Of a stretch of 64,000 nt of DNA, positions 44,856 to 52,769 are shown one piece after another. The notes under the pieces are model-generated. The model did not search any database and had not been told where the DNA came from. It saw nothing but the letters and a program-made list of their open reading frames with translations. The position numbers and the translations under genes are program-made. The DNA is from Vibrio sp. SCSIO 43136 (lineage in GTDB: Bacteria; Pseudomonadota; Gammaproteobacteria; Enterobacterales; Vibrionaceae). The first letter of the stretch is position 1; the number at the start of each line of letters is the position of its first letter. The stretch is from positions 868,001-932,000 of the forward strand of contig NZ_CP071849.1 in NCBI RefSeq assembly GCF_023716565.1. Direction: 5' to 3'.

Positions 44856-45743
44856 ATGCGTTTAACAGCGACTGTTTTGATCTGCTTGATTAGCATGAAT
44901 CTAGCTGCACAGCCTATAAAGGTAGCGAGTTGGAATATTGAATGGTTGTCGACTCATGAAAGTAAAGATATCAAACAATCTCTTCGCTCTGAACAAGATT
45001 TTGACAAACTCGCTGACTACTTTGAGAAATTGGACAGCGAAATCTTAGCATTTCAAGAAGTCAACGATGTAACTGCGATCAGAAAAGTTGTGGGCAATGA
45101 CTACCACGTTTTTTTCTCCGATAGGATAGATGTCCCGTCAAAGATATTTGATAACATCAACCAATTCACTGGCTTCGCAATCGACAAGTCTTTTTCTGTC
45201 ACAGACCCAAATGACATCGACTTACTACCGAACCAAAGACATAAACTAAGGTTTGCGACCTACGTAATTATTGAAAGAGAAGACTTGTCCGAGCCTGTCC
45301 ATCTATTGTCTGTACATCTAAAAGCGAGATGTATGGGTGCACGAAAGAATAGCAGGGATTGCGATCAGTTAGCGATGCAATCAAAAGCACTTAATTTGTG
45401 GCAACAAGAGCGACAAAAGAAGGGGCAGCCCTATGTAATTTTGGGTGATTTCAACCACAATCTAAGTTTCAAAGGTGATTGGTTTTATGCTTTACTCACA
45501 GAAGGACTAGCCAAACCGCCCTACCTTGCTTCAAAGCACACCAGCGCAGATTGCCTAGTGCGCTCTAATCGCAACCCCAAACGAACACACCAATTTCGAA
45601 GTGTAATCGACCACATACTAGTTAGCGCTGACTTGACTGCTTCACCGTCAAAGCAGCTGGTGTTCGACAAAACTGATGTCGTCAATTATCAATTAAGCGA
45701 CCATTGCCCGATCTATTCTACTCTAACACCTAGCAATCGATAG
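44856..45743 (+). CDS. Exported endonuclease/exonuclease/phosphatase family protein
   Basis: A 295-residue protein. Signal peptide MRLTATVLICLISMNLAAQ, then a DNase I-like fold: VASWNIEWLS, LAFQEVNDV (catalytic Glu), LLSVHLKARCMG, VILGDFNHNLS (Asp/Asn) and the terminal SDHCPIYSTL (Asp-His pair). It would act in the periplasm or outside the cell as a nuclease or phosphoesterase; the substrate is unknown. AGAGGAT supports the start. Its 3' end overlaps the convergent FAD oxidoreductase by 14 bases. Confidence 0.85.
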   Translation: MRLTATVLICLISMNLAAQPIKVASWNIEWLSTHESKDIKQSLRSEQDFDKLADYFEKLDSEILAFQEVNDVTAIRKVVGNDYHVFFSDRIDVPSKIFDNINQFTGFAIDKSFSVTDPNDIDLLPNQRHKLRFATYVIIEREDLSEPVHLLSVHLKARCMGARKNSRDCDQLAMQSKALNLWQQERQKKGQPYVILGDFNHNLSFKGDWFYALLTEGLAKPPYLASKHTSADCLVRSNRNPKRTHQFRSVIDHILVSADLTASPSKQLVFDKTDVVNYQLSDHCPIYSTLTPSNR

Positions 45744-47178
45744 ATTGTGCAAGTTCAACAGGGTAACCCCGCGAAACAGCCAATTCGCACGCCCGCTCTT
45801 CTATGAGAGGCAATGTCAGTTGGCTAGTTTGAGGAAACTCCATGCAAGTATTAGCGCAGTAGTCGAGTTTAACCAGCGTATTGATGATCTGCTGAGCGGC
45901 ATCAAGCACTGACGAGCCTTTCACAACCTCCAACCGAGCATAATTATCACCACAAAAAGAGACATCTGCGGCTCGTAATGTCACATCATCTCCCGGGATT
46001 TGCTGAGCACCGAACAACGGTTGCCCCGCTACTGATGCCCCAGAAAAACTCGGAATAAACTGACTAATGTGCTCTATAGCGCGTTGAGTTCTTTGAGTGA
46101 GAACCTCTTCGCTCCATCCTTTGTAAACTTTGTTTATAAACTTTTGAGGAAGCTTGGGCTGAGCGGAGCCTTCATTAGATGAGACCAAACCATCTTCAAA
46201 GAGAGTGACATCGTGAGTCATGCCATGCAGTTGGAATACACCGCCTGGATAAGGGGTAAATTGAGCCATTCCTTGAGGTGTGCCTCTTGGTCCGTGGAAG
46301 ATAACTTCTGGCCATTGCATTTTCATCGACTGCCACTGAGTTACATAAGCGGCTTTGAATTCGACTAATCGTTGGCGCTTTTTGCCAGCCCAATCATCGA
46401 CAGTTCCAGTTTCAAAGCCACAAGCGTTAATAAGATAGTCAAATTCACGCTGGTGAAAACCTTCGCTATCTTGAAAGCATACTTGCCAACGCCCATCGTC
46501 TAATTCAGTAACTTTTTCAACATTGGCTTCTAACTTAAGCTCGCAGCTTGGAAGGTTTTCAAGCGCAATTGTGCTGGTAGCCGCTAAACGAAACACACTC
46601 CATCCGTGCTCTTCTACAGCGACCACAGGGTATTTGAGGGTCTCTAAATCGGCAAACTGGGCAAAAGGGATCAGCCAGTCATCGGTAGAAACTGGACTGC
46701 TTGGCTGCATACGGCCTTTTAATTGCTCTAAGTCCGACTTGGAATAGAGCTTGAAGTAATTCTTTGGTGCGCCAAGCACTTCATTTTCTGGATCTTGGTC
46801 AACCAAAGCTTGGTAACTGGATTGAATTGCTTTGAGACGTGGCAGTAACGAGTTCGGATCGCAGGGATCAGTATGTGGGATAGCAATGACCGTTGGTCGC
46901 ACATTAAGTGTATGTTTAAACACTCGTACGGTATCAATGGATTGGCGCAAAAGCGTAATACATTGCTGCTGCGAGATCTCACGATAAAGGTTGCCGCCTG
47001 CATGAAGGTGACAAATTGGCGGGCCACTGACCAAACCATTTTTGCGTTCAAGCAAGGTTACTGGCACTCCTTTTTCAGCGAGTGCTAGCGCAGCAGTTGA
47101 GCCTGCGATACCGCCGCCAATAACGACGACAGACTTGTTGTTAGGACTTAAAGATTTTGAAGACATTGGGCTTTTCAT
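45730..47178 (-). CDS. FAD-dependent oxidoreductase (DAO/MnmC-like)
   Basis: A 482-residue protein (or 478 from the second ATG at 47166). An N-terminal dinucleotide-binding motif (VVVIGGGIAGSTAALALAEK) is followed by a DAO-type FAD domain; a later segment VSFCGDNYARLEVVKGSSVL belongs to the FAD pyrophosphate contact region. The first cysteine-rich stretch GPPICHLHAGGNLYREIS resembles the flavin end of MnmC-like proteins, but no methyltransferase domain is present. It is transcribed leftwards from the gene-free region at 47179. Its substrate is unknown. Confidence 0.78.
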   Translation of the reverse strand: MKSPMSSKSLSPNNKSVVVIGGGIAGSTAALALAEKGVPVTLLERKNGLVSGPPICHLHAGGNLYREISQQQCITLLRQSIDTVRVFKHTLNVRPTVIAIPHTDPCDPNSLLPRLKAIQSSYQALVDQDPENEVLGAPKNYFKLYSKSDLEQLKGRMQPSSPVSTDDWLIPFAQFADLETLKYPVVAVEEHGWSVFRLAATSTIALENLPSCELKLEANVEKVTELDDGRWQVCFQDSEGFHQREFDYLINACGFETGTVDDWAGKKRQRLVEFKAAYVTQWQSMKMQWPEVIFHGPRGTPQGMAQFTPYPGGVFQLHGMTHDVTLFEDGLVSSNEGSAQPKLPQKFINKVYKGWSEEVLTQRTQRAIEHISQFIPSFSGASVAGQPLFGAQQIPGDDVTLRAADVSFCGDNYARLEVVKGSSVLDAAQQIINTLVKLDYCANTCMEFPQTSQLTLPLIEERACELAVSRGYPVELAQSIDC

Positions 47179-47443
47179 TATTAGTCACTTGCCAACTTCT
47201 GAATCAACAGAGCAAGTTGGCATGTACTTCTTAGTTTCCAAGCATTCTACTCGCTTAAATCTAAGAATAAAAACGTAAAATTGTTGTGAGTATTTACAAG
47301 CAGCAGTCCCAAAGTGAGTTTCAGCACAATGCGACTTAAGAAACTGCCGCCCAAACCTACACGGCAATTGGTACGACAGAAGTGATAAAAAAGTTCGAAA
47401 AATCTCTTGACGGGAAATCTGAAAATCGATGTTGAAAAGCGGA
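47179..47443. other. Gene-free stretch upstream of the FAD oxidoreductase gene
   Basis: About 265 bases with no gene that has a ribosome binding site or a recognisable product. It should carry the promoter of the FAD oxidoreductase gene. It adjoins the DnaA-box cluster on its right. Confidence 0.4.
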
Positions 47444-47571
47444 TGTGAATAACAATTTTTGCCAAGCTTCGGTGGCAGTTAGCCTGCCACCATGTCCAGC
47501 TTTTTTTTAAAAAAAGTTATCCATAATTTTATCCACTGTTTTTGTGGATAACTCGTTTTTTGTTATACACA
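47444..47571. other. Cluster of five DnaA-box-like sequences
   Basis: Five 9-mers match or nearly match the DnaA box TTATNCACA: TGTGAATAA (47444-47452, minus-strand box TTATTCACA), TTATCCATA (47517-47525), TTATCCACT (47529-47537), TGTGGATAA (47543-47551, minus-strand consensus TTATCCACA) and TTATACACA (47563-47571). A hairpin GGTGGCAG/CTGCCACC (47471-47491) and an A/T-run (47501-47515) lie within. Two boxes form a facing pair around a 5-base gap. The cluster is between the end of the ybbP-like gene and the FAD oxidoreductase promoter. Whether DnaA binds is untested. Confidence 0.6.
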
Positions 47572-47578
47572 AGGGTAA

Positions 47579-50005
47579 CTAAACCGCCTTGTTCATGGGG
47601 ATTAATAGCTTCCTGATTAGTGTGTTTAGCACTATCCCCAAAATTATAAAGGTCGCTAGTGGTAACGTTACCCACATCAAGGGATGCAGTTGCCCTTCCA
47701 CTTGGAAGCCATATTGCATTATCGAAGCAACGCTCGCTTCTGCTCCTAATGCTGCAACAACACCAGCGATAAGAGCCATCACCCCATATTCACACCAAAT
47801 AGTGCGACTGATGCGCTGTTTGGAAGCACCCAACGTTCTGTATAAGCGAAACTCTTGTTGGCGTTGATTTAGACTTAAGCGCAACAAAGTAAAGATAAGT
47901 AGGACGCCTGCAATCACACCAAGCATGGCGAGCAAGGTAATGGCCCATACGATTTGTCCCAGCAGCGACTGAATTTTTTCGCCCATAGAACGAACATCGA
48001 GCACACTGACCGTAGGGTAGCTTCTCGAAAGCTGATTCAAAAACTCATTGTGTTGGTCATCGACTCTAAAACTGACCAAATAAGTTGATGGGATCGACGC
48101 TAACGCATCCGGTGAGAAGATAAAGTAGAAATTAGGCTTCATATCTCTCCACTCAACTTTACGAATCGTGTTAACGACAGCAGTGACCTCTTGGCTGTTT
48201 ATTACGAAAGTAAGTGTATCGCCGAGTTTAATACCAAGGCCTTGTGCTACTTCCGATTCAACCGAAACCGCTTGTTCTGGCGTCCAGTTCCCTTCAAGCA
48301 CTTCGTTGTATTCAGGTAAACTATCAGACCAAGTAAAGTTGACCTCTCTTCTCAAGGCATCCGTCTCATTACCACCATAGGTTTTGGCGTATTCTTTAGC
48401 ATCTTCGCCATTGATCTTCGCAACTCGTCCACGAACAATCGGGTAAGCTTCAGAACGATTTAACGTTTGAGTGTCAAGCTGTGCAAGATATTCATCGCGT
48501 TCATAGTCAGCAATATTGAGAGCAAAGACATTGGGCGCATCAGGTGGCAGTGTTCTTTGCCAGTCTTGTAGCAAATCGGTTCTTACTAGCCAAACAATAG
48601 ACAGCAGCATTAATGACAAAGCTAGTGCACCGAACTGAATGCCGCTCGCATATCCGCTGCGATTGATCCGCATAAGCGCTAATCTCATCGCAGTAGACAA
48701 AGGCAGTTTGTTTAACACTTTAACTAACGCCAAACTTATCAGTGCTAGTAGTCCGAACAGTAGCACCATACCCGTTAATACCAACCAAACAAATACGTTG
48801 TCTGCATAGGCAAGCAATAGAGCTATCACAGGTATTGCACCCATCACATAGACAGACTTAGAACGGATAGTTTGTGCTTCCTGCATAACGCTCATCGCAG
48901 GTGTGTAAAGCAAATTATTTAGAGGGATGCCCAATGCTGGTATGGCAATAACCGCACACGTTACCAATGCGGTAATGGCAGGTGTCAACCCATAACTCGG
49001 GAGTGGTTCAGGCAAAAGTCCGGCTAGAGGTATGCGTAGCGCCGTTTCTAATCCAATCCCGACGACAATACCCACGATAGCCCCAACGCCAAACAGTAGG
49101 CCTACTTGCAGTAATAACCAGCGTCGAACCCATTGACGGCTCGCGCCAATGCTTTTCAGCATAGCAATGGTTTTCTTCCTACCTGCCACATAGTTTTGAC
49201 ACGTGAGCACAAGAGTGGTCGCAGCCATTAAGATGACGATTGCGACTGTCAAAGAAAGATATTGTGTGGTTCGGTCAAAGATTTCAGAGCTACGACTTTG
49301 ATTGGTTTGGTCGCGCCATCGATCACTTGGTGTTGTTTCTATTTGGTCTTGAATTCCAGCAAGCCGTGTATCTTCACCATTCATAAATAAACGAAAGCGA
49401 ACACGGCTACCGAGTTGCAATGCCCCGGTCTTATCGATGTCACTGAGATGAATATACGCCGTAGGCATTTGTTGGAAAGGATTGAAAGACAAGCCAGGTT
49501 CTTGCTCTATAACACCGGTGATCTTGAGGTCAGCATCACCAACAGTGACATTGTCACCTATCTCAACCTCTAAGTTTTGCATGATGCGAGGGTCTAACCA
49601 AAGTTCACCAGAAGAGACCTTATCAACGACAGTTTGCCCTTTTAGTTTGAGTTCACCGCGTAAGGGATAGCTTGAATCAACAGCTTTGATGGTGATCAGC
49701 TGCATCTGTTCATCACTAAATGCCATGGTTGCAAAGCGAGTCAATTGGCTGGTTGTGATGTCGTTTTGTTGCGTAAGTTGAATAAGTTTTTCAGGCAATG
49801 GATTCGATGAATCGAACACCATGTCAGCGGTTAGCGCATCTCGCCCCTGTTTAACGACCACTTGCTCTAAACGCGTGGCAAGTGCAGCCAGTGCGAATAC
49901 ACTGGCAACGATTAAAATCACAGCAGTAATAATCGGCCATAATTGACCATGGCGTATTTCTCGCCCACTCCACCGCATCAACTGTTTAAGAGGAAATTGC
50001 GACAT
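47579..50005 (-). CDS. ybbP: ABC transporter permease (YbbP/FtsX-like)
   Basis: An 808-residue permease with two FtsX-type halves: a membrane span near 20-42, a large periplasmic domain (about 45-250), a four-to-six-span block (about 258-400), further spans to about 490, a second periplasmic region, and three C-terminal spans (about 690-800). It is the MacB-superfamily partner of the YbbA ATPase. It starts within one base of the ATPase stop (shared position 50005), so the two are coupled. MacB-type systems move lipids, lipoproteins or use mechanical force rather than pumping solutes; the YbbAP substrate is not established here. Confidence 0.9.
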   Translation of the reverse strand: MSQFPLKQLMRWSGREIRHGQLWPIITAVILIVASVFALAALATRLEQVVVKQGRDALTADMVFDSSNPLPEKLIQLTQQNDITTSQLTRFATMAFSDEQMQLITIKAVDSSYPLRGELKLKGQTVVDKVSSGELWLDPRIMQNLEVEIGDNVTVGDADLKITGVIEQEPGLSFNPFQQMPTAYIHLSDIDKTGALQLGSRVRFRLFMNGEDTRLAGIQDQIETTPSDRWRDQTNQSRSSEIFDRTTQYLSLTVAIVILMAATTLVLTCQNYVAGRKKTIAMLKSIGASRQWVRRWLLLQVGLLFGVGAIVGIVVGIGLETALRIPLAGLLPEPLPSYGLTPAITALVTCAVIAIPALGIPLNNLLYTPAMSVMQEAQTIRSKSVYVMGAIPVIALLLAYADNVFVWLVLTGMVLLFGLLALISLALVKVLNKLPLSTAMRLALMRINRSGYASGIQFGALALSLMLLSIVWLVRTDLLQDWQRTLPPDAPNVFALNIADYERDEYLAQLDTQTLNRSEAYPIVRGRVAKINGEDAKEYAKTYGGNETDALRREVNFTWSDSLPEYNEVLEGNWTPEQAVSVESEVAQGLGIKLGDTLTFVINSQEVTAVVNTIRKVEWRDMKPNFYFIFSPDALASIPSTYLVSFRVDDQHNEFLNQLSRSYPTVSVLDVRSMGEKIQSLLGQIVWAITLLAMLGVIAGVLLIFTLLRLSLNQRQQEFRLYRTLGASKQRISRTIWCEYGVMALIAGVVAALGAEASVASIMQYGFQVEGQLHPLMWVTLPLATFIILGIVLNTLIRKLLIPMNKAV

Positions 50006-50682
50006 TATTGTTGCTCCTCCAACTTTCCTGATTGCATATGGAAGATGCGATCGCAGCGAGCAGCAAGCTTAGTATCATGGGTAACGAGTATCAGTGTTGT
50101 GCCGTGATCCTTATTTAAGGTGAAAAGCTGTTCTATCACTTTAGCGGCTGTTTGTTGGTCAAGGTTGCCTGTAGGTTCGTCCGCAAAAAGGATTTTTGGT
50201 TCGATCATGAAGGCTCTTGCGAGCGCCACACGCTGTTGTTCACCCCCGGATAACTGGCTCGGTAAATGTTGCTCACGGTGAGTTAGGCCAACCAAATCAA
50301 GTAACTGTTGTGCTCGTTCGATGTCTTCTTTCTCACCTTTAAGCAAACAGGGCAAAGTAACGTTTTCAATCGCAGTCAGTGTCGGAATCAAAAGAAAGCT
50401 TTGAAAAACAAATCCTACTGAATGGCTTCTAAGCTCAGCTCTTTCTTCATCATCCATCGCGACCAAAGACTTGCCCAATAGCTCTACATCTCCCCCAGTG
50501 GGTACATCTAAACCTGCGAGTAGGGTCATTAAAGTTGACTTCCCTGCCCCAGATACACCAACGATGGCAACTGATTCGCCTTCACAAACCGACAAATTTA
50601 CATCATTGAGGATTGTTAACTGCTCTTGATTAGTAGTAACTTGTTTGGACACAGATTTCGCAGTAATCACAGGTGTCGGCAT
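50005..50682 (-). CDS. ybbA: ABC transporter ATPase (YbbA/LolD-like)
   Basis: A 225-residue ATPase close to E. coli YbbA: Walker A GVSGAGKSTLM, Q-loop VFQSFLLIPTLTAIEN, signature LSGGEQQRVALARA, Walker B ILFADEPTGNLD and the H-loop LVTHD. It drives the YbbP permease. Its ATG (complement of 50680-50682) overlaps the ATG of the divergent tesA gene (50681-50683) in a CATG, so each gene's promoter must lie inside the other's coding sequence or the transcripts overlap. Confidence 0.93.
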   Translation of the reverse strand: MPTPVITAKSVSKQVTTNQEQLTILNDVNLSVCEGESVAIVGVSGAGKSTLMTLLAGLDVPTGGDVELLGKSLVAMDDEERAELRSHSVGFVFQSFLLIPTLTAIENVTLPCLLKGEKEDIERAQQLLDLVGLTHREQHLPSQLSGGEQQRVALARAFMIEPKILFADEPTGNLDQQTAAKVIEQLFTLNKDHGTTLILVTHDTKLAARCDRIFHMQSGKLEEQQ

Positions 50683-51283
50683 GATTCGCTTCCTTTCTCT
50701 TATTTTGTTGTTGTTTTCTAGTTTAGCTCCCGCGAAGACCTTATTGGTATTGGGAGACAGCTTAAGCGCAGGCTACAATATGGCTATTGAGCAAAGCTGG
50801 CCTTCGTTATTATCTAATACGCTCTCTGAACGCAATATTAACATTGATGTGATCAATGGAAGTATTTCAGGCGATACCACAGGAAACGGCTTAGCTCGTT
50901 TGCCTAATTTGCTATCACAGCACCAACCAGATTACGTATTAATCGAGCTAGGTGCCAATGACGGTTTGCGTGGGTTCCCACCAAAACGCATAGAAGCAAA
51001 CCTCAATAAACTCATATACTTATCAGAAGCTGCGTCCGCGCAACCAATATTGATGCAGATCCGAGTGCCACCTAACTATGGTAAACGTTACAGCGAGATG
51101 TTTGCCCAGATGTACCCAAAGGTCGCACACGCAAACCAAGTCCCATTAATTCCTTTCTTTCTGGAGCAGGTCATCATCAAACCAGAATGGATGATGAATG
51201 ACGGTCTACACCCTAAACCAGAAGCGCAACCTTGGATAGCCGATTTCATGGCAGAACAATTAGTTCCAGTGATATCTGATTAA
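50681..51283 (+). CDS. tesA: Periplasmic lysophospholipase/thioesterase/arylesterase TesA
   Basis: A 200-residue SGNH hydrolase: signal peptide (LSLILLLFSSLAPAKT region, cleavage about residue 18), block I LVLGDSLSAGYN with the nucleophile serine, block II Gly in GSISGDTTGNG, block III GANDGLRGF, and block V DGLHPKPEA with the catalytic Asp and His. It hydrolyses thioesters and esters in the periplasm. The pairing with divergent ybbAP is the same as in E. coli. The start at 50681 is used since it opens the signal peptide; no separate ribosome binding site is clear. Confidence 0.93.
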   Translation: MIRFLSLILLLFSSLAPAKTLLVLGDSLSAGYNMAIEQSWPSLLSNTLSERNINIDVINGSISGDTTGNGLARLPNLLSQHQPDYVLIELGANDGLRGFPPKRIEANLNKLIYLSEAASAQPILMQIRVPPNYGKRYSEMFAQMYPKVAHANQVPLIPFFLEQVIIKPEWMMNDGLHPKPEAQPWIADFMAEQLVPVISD

Positions 51284-51393
51284 AGATACGTAACAAGTTG
51301 CAATTTAGTTTAAATAAGCTGTCCTAGCTCAAAGCGAATCCATTTCACGCTCAATACAATCGAAAGGATTCGCTGATCAAAAAGGACAAAACC

Positions 51394-52593
51394 ATGATCA
51401 TAAAACCTGTCATCAAAGGAGTGGTGGCTCGCTCTGCGCACCCATTTGGCTGTCAAGCAGCCATAAAGCAGCAGATAGAGTACGTCCAGTCCGCAACCCC
51501 TATCGATACAAAACCTAAACGGGTTCTCATCATTGGTGCTTCATCCGGCTTTGGCCTTGCCTCTCGTATTGCATTGACTTTCGGTGGTGCAAATGCAGAT
51601 ACCATAGGTGTATCGTTTGAAAAAGGTCCATCAGAGAAAGGTACAGGTACCGCTGGTTGGTACAACAACATTTTTTTCAAGCAAGAAGCCGAAAAAACTG
51701 GTCGTAAAGCCATCAATATTATTGGTGACGCCTACTCTAGTAGCGTACGTGCTCAAGTCGTCGAGGCTATAGAGACCTACTTTGAAGGCGAAGTTGATTT
51801 AGTTATTTATAGCCTTGCTGCAGGATTTCGCCGCCAGGAAGACAGTGATGAATTTTGGCAATCAACAATTAAACCCATTAAAGAAAGCGTCTCAGGGGCC
51901 ACGGTATTGTTAGATAGTGATACTTGGGTAGAGAGCCATATTGAGCCAGCAACCGATCAAGAGCTCCATGATACTGTTAAAGTAATGGGTGGTGAAGATT
52001 GGGAAAGCTGGATCGATGACTTAATCAACGCAGATTCTATCGCCCAAGGTTGTCAGACGGTTGCATTCTCGTACATCGGTTCAGAGATCACTCATCCGAT
52101 CTACCTAGACGGTACTTTGGGCCATGCTAAAGTCGATTTGCATCAAACCAGCCATGCACTCAACTTGAAGTTGTCGCAATTTGGTGGTGGTGCCTACGCA
52201 GCAGTTTGTAAAGCATTGGTCACCAAGGCCAGTGTCTTCATCCCGGCTTTCACCCCTTACATGTTAGCGCTGTTCAAGGTGATGAAAGAGCAAGGTACTC
52301 ATGAAGGTTGTATCGAGCAAATGCAGCGATTGTTCAGTCAACACTTGTATAGTGACAATGTCACACACGTCGATGCCGAACGTCTGATCCGTATTGACGA
52401 CCTTGAACTTAATCCTGAAACTCAATCCCGTGTCAAAGCGCTAATTGAAGAGATGGATGAAAACAATTTCAAACAGTTAGGAGACTATCAAGGATACAAG
52501 CAAGACTTTCTCGCCCTTAATGGTTTTGGCTTCGACAATGTTGATTACGATGCTGATATCCCTCTCGATGTTTTAGAAGAGCTTATCCCGTAA
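51394..52593 (+). CDS. fabV: trans-2-enoyl-ACP reductase FabV
   Basis: A 399-residue reductase of the FabV/TER type: IIKPVIKGVVARSAHPFGCQ at the start, the NAD-binding segment VLIIGASSGFGLASRIALTF, SLAAGFRRQ, and the Tyr-x8-Lys active site in the GGAYAAVCKALVTKAS region. It carries out the last step of fatty acid elongation and is naturally insensitive to triclosan. The family was first described in Vibrio cholerae. An AAGGACAAA sequence precedes the start. It is transcribed alone. Confidence 0.95.
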   Translation: MIIKPVIKGVVARSAHPFGCQAAIKQQIEYVQSATPIDTKPKRVLIIGASSGFGLASRIALTFGGANADTIGVSFEKGPSEKGTGTAGWYNNIFFKQEAEKTGRKAINIIGDAYSSSVRAQVVEAIETYFEGEVDLVIYSLAAGFRRQEDSDEFWQSTIKPIKESVSGATVLLDSDTWVESHIEPATDQELHDTVKVMGGEDWESWIDDLINADSIAQGCQTVAFSYIGSEITHPIYLDGTLGHAKVDLHQTSHALNLKLSQFGGGAYAAVCKALVTKASVFIPAFTPYMLALFKVMKEQGTHEGCIEQMQRLFSQHLYSDNVTHVDAERLIRIDDLELNPETQSRVKALIEEMDENNFKQLGDYQGYKQDFLALNGFGFDNVDYDADIPLDVLEELIP

Positions 52594-52618
52594 ACATCAC
52601 CATAGTGTCACTTTCTAA

Positions 52619-52649
52619 GCCCTAAGGCTCAATATATTGTCCTTAGGGC
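52619..52649 (+). other. Hairpin after fabV
   Basis: A 9-base perfect stem, GCCCTAAGG (52619-52627) and CCTTAGGGC (52641-52649), 26 bases after the fabV stop. A proper T-run is missing, so termination here would be weak or Rho-assisted. Confidence 0.5.
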
Positions 52650-52769
52650 TCTCGATTTCGCGACAAATCGAATGATTTTGTGAATCAACAGGGTAATATC
52701 CCCCTTTCGATATATACTGTTTACATAACATGCACTTTGATGCGGACATATGGAAAGGATTTCCACTGA

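Noticed and set aside
47247..47465. 72-codon leftward ORF in the gap before the FAD oxidoreductase gene
   Set aside because: No ribosome binding site, no recognisable domain, and it runs into the DnaA-box cluster.
52619..52649. fabV downstream hairpin as a terminator
   Set aside because: The stem is strong, but there is no T-run, so it was listed only as a hairpin.
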